Assembly (NCBI RefSeq): GCF_029873635.1
Contig: NC_080424.1
Location: 1 to 64,000 of the forward strand
Direction of reading: 5' to 3'
DNA: 64,000 bases
From: Malania oleifera
Taxonomy: Eukaryota; Streptophyta; Magnoliopsida; Santalales; Ximeniaceae
The notes under the pieces were generated by a model, which saw only the letters and a program-made list of their open reading frames with translations, was not told the origin of the DNA and did not search any database. This document shows positions 58,038 to 64,000 of this stretch, piece after piece; the stretch's first letter is position 1, and each line of letters opens with the position of its first letter. Both the position numbers and the translations under genes were made by a program.

Positions 58038-58724
58038 TACTTGTTCATGGGTTATATAGCCTCAGGATAGAATGCAGTATCTTTGTTTGTCTCATTATCA
58101 TGTTTTGCATCACTTCTATTGTCCTACTTGTAGGCCTTGTGAAAGGTGGCAACACCTTTTACAAATTCAAATTGCTTTTACCTAGCAAATATATTTGGTA
58201 ATAGAAAAAAGGGTAAAAGAACACGTGGAGGATGAGAAATCCTCAAGAAAATCAGAGGAGAAGATAAAAATAGAAGGAAGAAAAGATAAAGAGGATTAAG
58301 CTAACAAGGACAGCCAATTGTGCCGATGAAAATAAATTGCACTGGATATCAGAGAAAGCAACATCGCGAAATCCACCTGGAAGCAAAAAAAAAACAATCC
58401 AAGTCCCAAATGAAATTGATAGATGAAGATCGGTCTTGAAAAATCAGAGATTTCTATCTGGGCAAAATACCTATTAAAAAGAAAAAACTGCACACCACCA
58501 CAAAATCCTTGCATTCTTTTGTCTTAAATATATAAACCTATGTTTGGAAGAGGCCTTAGGTTTGGATTTGTGTGAATTTGGACGAAATATTATACAAAAT
58601 TGTATTTAATTTTGTCCAAATCCTCTCAAATCCAAATACAAGGTCTGAAATCCATGCTCCCTGCGTAGGCTAAGTAAGTATTTTGCATGCCAATTAATTT
58701 GATCCTTTTGACATTTTTCAAAGT

Positions 58725-59765
58725 AGCCGCCCCTTCAATAATCAACCATAACTCAAATTTTCATTTGTCAACCCAAATTTTGTTTGGTGCAGAGGACCTT
58801 ATTTATTGTTTTTAGGAACTTTCAAACACTCCTAATTTTAATGAAAACAAGAAAATTAGAAACCCTAGGAATATTATAAGGTCTACCAAAATTTGAATTC
58901 ACAACCTCTTAAATAAGAAAATTTTGAGCAGAAAACAATTTTCTAAATTCAAAGCATGACACAATTAAGTGCAAGCAAACAAATCTATCATTAAACTACT
59001 GCTAATTGTAATGCCCCATTCTGAGAAGTAAGAACAAAATTTTATAAATAACTTGTTCATGGGTTATATAGCCTCAGGATGGAATGCAGTATCTTTTTGT
59101 TTGTCTCATTATCATGTTTTGCATCACTTCTATTTTCCTACTGCAGGCCTTGTGAAGGTGGCAACACCTTTTACAAATTCGAATTGCTTTTACGGTTTTA
59201 CCTAGCAAATATATTTTGTAATAGAAAAAAGAATATTAAGATAAAAGAACACGTGAAGGATGAGAAATCCTCAAGAAAATCAGAGGAGAAGATAAAAGCA
59301 GAAGGAAGAAAAGATAAAGTGGATTAAGCTAACAAGGACAGCCAATTGTGCTGATGAACATAAACTGCGCTGGATATCAGAGAAAGCCACATTGCCAAAT
59401 CATCCTGTAGAGAAATCCACCTGCAAGCAAAGAAAACAATCCAAGTCCCAAATAAAATTGATAGATGAAGATCGATCTTGAAAAATCAGAGATTTCTCTC
59501 TGGCCAAAATACCTATTAAAAAGAAAAAACTACACACCACCACAAAATCCTTGCATTCTTTTGTCTCAAATATATAAACCTATGTTTGGAAGAGGCCTTG
59601 GATTTGGATTTATGTGAATTTTTACAAAATATTATACACAATTATATTTAATCTTGTCCAAATCCACTCAAATCCAAATATAAGGTCTGAAATTCATGCT
59701 TCCAATGTATGCTAAGTAAATATTTTGCATGCCAATTAATTTGATCCATTGAAATTTTTCAAAGT
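58725..59765. repeat. Tandem duplication of about 1 kb, copy 2 (empty LINE site)
   Basis: Collinear with copy 1 without the LINE. It differs by scattered substitutions and small indels, including a 20-odd base addition near 59400. The longest open frame (59079-59327) is Lys-rich in its second half and not recognised; its counterpart in copy 1 is broken, which argues against coding. Confidence 0.88.
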
Positions 59766-60659
59766 AAGCTGCAAACTTGGGTAGTTTGATATGTTTGATG
59801 CACTGGGCACACATCCAATCTTGGCTCTTCCTCTATTCAATATATTGATTAAGTGGACTACAAGCCAAGGAATTTGATTTTTCAACATTTCAAATGGGAA
59901 CACTAGAACCAGAATAGAGTTTTTCGCAGAGATTACCTTGGTCTCCACCCCCTCTCACCAGTGGATCCCAAACTTCTGGGATTGGATTTGATTTGACTCT
60001 AGAAACTGACAAATACATCTAAGAACAATAGATGGGCATCATTTTCTTGTCCGAAACACCGATGTGATGCCAAAAATACCCAAAATGAGTTGCAGAAGAT
60101 TAAAAGGACATACTTATCTTGTTTTAAACACAACTGTAATGTCAAAACAAGATTCATCAGGCTTCAACAGATGAAAACAAAGGGTCAACAACCTGTAGGA
60201 GAATTTCAATTCATAAAACAATCTCATTCCATGCAACTGCAATCTTCTTAGGTGAAAAATATAGTATGGAGTGAAGGATGAAAGCATTGGTTGCTCCCAA
60301 AATTCCGATAAATTTCATAAAATGGTTGTCTTGGGCCTTTGCCAGATGTGGTGGAGGCACAGATATGATAACTGGTGATGGAATTTTAGCGCATTTGTTG
60401 TCTTTGATCCAAAATGATGAATTAAAATTTACCGTAGGTATTTCATTATCAAGTTCATGCAATAAATTAAATCCAGTAGAAGGGAAAGGAAGGAGATGGT
60501 TATTGACCCTGTAAAAGGGGAAATGAAGAGTGTCCAAAAATGTTCTCTGCTAGTGCTGTTTCAGTCATAATAACAACAGATGAAACACCCAAAATATTCC
60601 TGAAGGTATTTAATACTGCCCCTATATAAATTTGTAGGGTATTTAAATATTGTAAATGG
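59766..60659. other. Intergenic DNA with unassigned open frames
   Basis: Overlapping open frames of 70-110 codons exist on both strands (for example 60211-60537 minus and 60278-60514 plus). They lack family-like motifs and I cannot assign either. Base composition is more balanced than the AT-rich regions, so a non-coding or unknown transcript is possible. Confidence 0.35.
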
Positions 60660-61893
60660 TGGATTTGTTCTTAAATATCGCGGTCGCGGGTTGCGGGAGA
60701 TGCGGGTGTTACGTTACGGGAAGTGGGCGTAACGGTTGTGAATTTTTTTCACGCATGCACAACCATGCCAAAATCGAAAAATAAGCATGAAATCCATTAA
60801 TACATGTTTTTTAATGAATTTTGAAGGCTTTCATTCAACCTACAAATGCTTTTTAATAAGACATTATGATTTTTATATTAATTTTAGTGCGCTGTTTACA
60901 AAAAAAAAAAAACATATTTTTTTTTATAGTTTACATTACTTTAATGAGTAAAAAGATGTAGAAATGTTATTAAAATGAAGAATCAATTAATTAAAGTCAT
61001 AAAGTCACTAAAAATGAATTAATAGACTCAATACTCAATATACACATTGCGCATACATGAATTTAAAAAGTGATTAATATCAATAAATAATTGAAAATAC
61101 ATGAATACAATATTACAAATTTGTAACATAACACATGTCACCACAAAAAAGAATGACGTGGAGGGTCTTCCTAATTTGCATCTGTATCTTGAGATTGGGA
61201 TTGGAAATTATCGTCCCATCCTTGTGGAAATACATATCTGAATAAACCCAAGTTTGCATCATTTTGTTGTTGCTCTTGAAAATGTACTGGTGGTGAATAT
61301 CCAACTGATATAGGGGGTGCATAATCTCCTCTTTGATCATATATTGAATAATGTCCTTGAGGCTGGGGCTGACTTTGGGTAGTGTGTAGAAGAAGACTCA
61401 CTAGATCCTGAGATTCCTGATCCACTAGGATAAAAACGTGAGTCACAAGATGCATAATGTGGATATGTTGGATGAGATCCATATGATTGGGATGATGAAC
61501 CATCTAAACCAAATTCACCAAAAATACGAACCACACCATATGAATCTTCAGCAAAATCACTAGGGTCACCATGAGCACTCCTTCTCCTGGGTTGTGAAGA
61601 TTGGTTCCCTAGAAGAATACCCAAGTCATAATTTTCAGGTATGTCATGTAGTCCATAACGATCAGAAGGATGTATATCCCTTACAAATGATGTCCCTATG
61701 TCATATCCATAATTATATTCTACACCATCGCCTCCACCACCACCACTACCATTCCCCCCAACCCCAGCTCCAGCACCACTATTACTATCATCATTACTTG
61801 GTGGGTTCAAACCAAGATTGTCATCACTTTGTGTACATTCAGGGCTTGAACTTGAATCATCATGCACGTTTATTAGTGGTTGCAAAAACTTGA
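60660..61893 (-). mobile_element. 3' remnant of a hAT DNA transposon
   Basis: Near 60680-60745 a GC-rich stretch with CGCGGTCGCGG, GCGGGTG and TTACGTTACGGG motifs resembles hAT subterminal repeats. It is followed on the minus strand by the end of a hAT transposase gene. The 5' part of the gene and the other terminus are not in this stretch. Confidence 0.55.
61138..61885 (-). pseudogene. hAT transposase C-terminal tail, decayed
   Basis: The minus-strand frame from 61885 is an acidic Ser/Gly-rich tail: DDSSSSPECTQSDDNLGLNP, YNYGYDIGTSFVRDIHPSDR, YGLHDIPENYDLG. After a frameshift near 61370-61390 it continues HYSIYDQRGDYAPPISVGYS, FRYVFPQGWDDNFQ, then DTDAN and a stop (61171-61173) six codons before EDPPRHS. 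I recognise this as the low-complexity C terminus of a plant hAT transposase type. The BED finger, RNase H fold and dimerisation domain are absent, so function is lost. Confidence 0.65.
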
Positions 61894-62580
61894 CTCATTC
61901 GAAAAATGAGCAGCTCGGAAGCTATCCCAAGTATAAGAGTTCTATTGTATAATATTTAGCCCAAGGGCTAGATCGTCTACTCAGGGAATTCAGTTTGATC
62001 TCAAATTTTACGTAGTTCCAATCGGAAAGTGAGAAACAAAATGGCATTGAACACAGTTCAGATTAATGAGAAACGGGAATCCTACGTTAACATCCGAATA
62101 AGAATTGAAACACGCGTTGAACTTTGGAATAAAAACTAAAGACGATAACTTTCTTACGTAATTAAAACACGTAATTCTAAAAGCTCAACCAATCACAAAT
62201 TTAAATAAAAACTGATTTTAATGCGATCAAGAACTTAAACAAAAATTCAAAACTTTAAGAACTAAACAGTAAACAGAAACACGGTGAAAATTTGGACTTT
62301 AATTAAACGAACTTAATTTAAATAAAACCTAGTAAAATTTAATTTCTAAAGAAAGATATATTTTATTCCTTTTCTTGTTTTTTTTCTCTTCCAAGAACCA
62401 AACCGAACCTTAATCGATAGAACAAAACGACTCAAGCAAAACTTAAATCTAATGCTAATAACAAATAAGAAAAGCAAGAAAATAACTTGACGTAATTAAT
62501 AATCTTCAAACGATTAAAAGTTTAAAACTTTAAATAAATTCTGAAAATTAACAATATCTAATTAACTAGTTAAAAGAAAA
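61894..62580. other. Repeat-like AT-rich DNA, unassigned
   Basis: Begins with GAGCAGCTCGGAAGCTATCCC and a GCCCAAGGGCTAGATCGTCTAC phrase in two parts, then is A-rich on the + strand to 62580. It looks like part of a dispersed element but no boundaries or coding sequence can be given. Confidence 0.35.
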
Positions 62581-63296
62581 AGAAAAAGAAAGACAGGGAG
62601 AGTAGAAGAGTAGGCCGGCTGTTTGGAGCAGGAACAGAGCAGCAGCGGCACAGCAGAGGGGGAGCTGGGAACTCGGTTGGCTTCTCGGGTTGGTGGTCTG
62701 GAGCAGCAGCTACGGCAACAAGCAGCAGTAGAGGCTTCTCCGGGACCAGCAGCAGCAGCAGCAGCAGCACGGCTGGAACAGCAGCTGGGTGTCTTGGGTA
62801 GGAGAAATTGCAGCACGCAGGGAAGAGAGGAGAGAAGGGAGAAGAGGGTTGGGGCTGGTTGTGCGTGAGGGAGAAGATAATTCGAGAGACAGAGGAGAGA
62901 AAGGAGAGCTGGGAGAGAGAGCCGTGCGTGGCCGAGAGAGGAGGCAGAGAGGGAGATTGCTGAGGGAGAAGAAGGAAGAGGGAGAGAAAGGAAAGGAAAG
63001 GGAGAGAAGGGAAAGGAGAGGGTTGAAGAGAGTGAGAGAATAGGGAGCTGAGGAGGGTGCTGAGAGTGGGAGATAAGAGAGCTTGAGAAGGAGTAATGGA
63101 GAAGGGGAGCCGAGAGAGGAGAGGAAAATTGAGAGGCTTAGAAAGGACGATCGGGTATTGGTTTTGCAGAAGAGAAAAAAAAAAAAAAAACAAGAGAAGC
63201 TAGAGTGGGAGAGAAGAGAGGGAGAGAAAGGAGAAGGAAGATTGAAAAAGGAGGTGGCTGGGGCTCTGGAGAAAAAGAAAGAAAAGGATAAATAAT
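62581..63296. repeat. Long purine-rich (G/A) tract with CAG/AGC repeats
   Basis: From about 62800 to 63296 the + strand is overwhelmingly G and A. The preceding 62630-62800 has AGC/CAG triplets, including an (AGC)n run at about 62748-62767. Long open frames on both strands (up to about 208 codons on the minus strand) are Leu/Ser/Phe-rich or Arg/Glu/Gly-rich and follow from composition alone. Confidence 0.75.
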
Positions 63297-64000
63297 GGAA
63301 GAGAGGGGAGAGAGCCCTACCCACGCACGCCTTCAAGGACCCGGCTGCATGGCCTTTCTTTTACAAATGATGAAAACAACAGTCAGTTTAGTTGATTTCT
63401 CTTTTACTGTATGGTGGGAGGTCCTTCACATGAATCCAACCCCTTGACAGTTAATTGTACCCTGAAACTCATTGATTTGATTAAAACATAGGTGCTCAAT
63501 TCCATGTTTCTTAAGTGGAATCCAATGCTTTAATCAGTAATTGATTGTTCAGTGAAAACATCCACTGATTCACTGATCTTTTTTTTTTTCAAAATTTCAC
63601 CCAGTACATTTGACTGAAAGCCACAATTATTTCCAACAGTGCGTTTCCCATCCATTTGCCTCAGCTGCATAACTCATGCCCCCTCTCCCCAGCCTGTTAA
63701 AAAGGCATAAAGATACTCCCAATAACGGAGCTGGGCGTTCAATGGATAGGATTTTAGAATGAAACCAACATGACCATTTTAATCTCTTGAAAGTGATTAC
63801 CGCTGGCTCATTCATATTCCCGTTTCAGCAACCAGGAGATACACTGATCAAACAATAGAAGAGATAAATGCCTTGTTTGTTGTTTGCTCCAATGTCAGAA
63901 GACTCCTATTTTAGCATTTCCTTTCTTTTTTTCTCTTGAAGTGTTTATTATTTTCTTTGAACCCTCCTTTTTGTCCTATTTGACAAGTAACAATTGTGGT
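63297..64000. other. Intergenic DNA, no gene seen
   Basis: Balanced to AT-rich sequence with no open frame above 62 codons and no repeat or element end recognised. Confidence 0.5.

Larger units (their letters stand above)
56236..58724. repeat. Tandem duplication of about 1 kb, copy 1 (contains LINE)
   Basis: Starts GCCGCCCCTTCAATAATC and, with the LINE and one target duplication removed, is collinear with 58725-59765. Shared blocks include GGTGCAGAGGACCTTATTTA, GGTTATATAGCCTCAGGAT and CAAGGACAGCCAATTGTG. Confidence 0.88.

Noticed and set aside
59079..59327. 82-codon frame with hydrophobic start and Lys-rich end
   Set aside because: Its counterpart in the other tandem copy (about 58075-58300) is broken by indels, so it is unlikely to be coding.
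60211..60537. Minus-strand 108-codon frame and overlapping plus-strand 78-codon frame
   Set aside because: Neither shows family motifs and they overlap on opposite strands; kept only as unassigned open frames.
62562..63336. Long open frames on both strands (up to about 208 codons)
   Set aside because: They follow from the purine-rich composition, which avoids stops on both strands; sequences are low complexity with no domain.

Overview
This is plant nuclear DNA at a chromosome end. It opens with an array of the plant telomere repeat CCCTAAA on the + strand, the orientation of a left chromosome end. After it come a subtelomeric duplication, dense LTR retrotransposons, DNA transposons, a LINE, and one recognisable host gene piece. 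That piece is exon 1 of a plant mitochondrial calcium uniporter (MCU) gene with a clear splice donor. A dicot is likely, but no species call is possible from what I can see.

Layout. 1-479: telomere array. 483-2661: a direct repeat whose two copies flank a small hAT-like element and an unidentified exon-like piece. 3591-9600: a decayed Ty3/gypsy element with Tekay/Del-like organisation (gag, protease, RT, RNase H, integrase, chromodomain), abutting head-on a minus-strand relative (9601-14500) whose LTR holds a solo LTR. 14500-18674: AT-rich DNA with a short MITE and a 2-kb foldback element. 18675-50862: one old Copia element whose two LTRs now lie about 32 kb apart. It has been filled with at least three Tekay-like elements or fragments and five solo LTRs, most with readable 5-bp target duplications. 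51048-54549: a non-autonomous hAT element (8-bp target duplication) carrying an internal foldback, hairpin clusters and what looks like a captured host promoter/5' leader. 54885-55385: MCU exon 1. 56236-59765: a tandem duplication of about 1 kb, with an RTE-type LINE inserted in the first copy only. 60660-61893: the decayed 3' end of a hAT transposase gene. 62581-63296: a long purine-rich tract.

None of the transposon reading frames I examined is intact: all have stops, frameshifts or truncations. The most notable unexplained structure is a cluster of degenerate copies of the 10-bp palindrome TCGTCGACGA (three CpGs each), just upstream of the TATA box in several LTR subfamilies that otherwise differ. 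Other points worth checking are a 22-bp templated filler at a retroelement junction, a hairpin series in the Copia leader, the gene-piece-carrying hAT next to MCU, and the MCU exon without a visible exon 2.

All coordinates come from reading by eye; boundaries marked approximate may be off by tens of bases.
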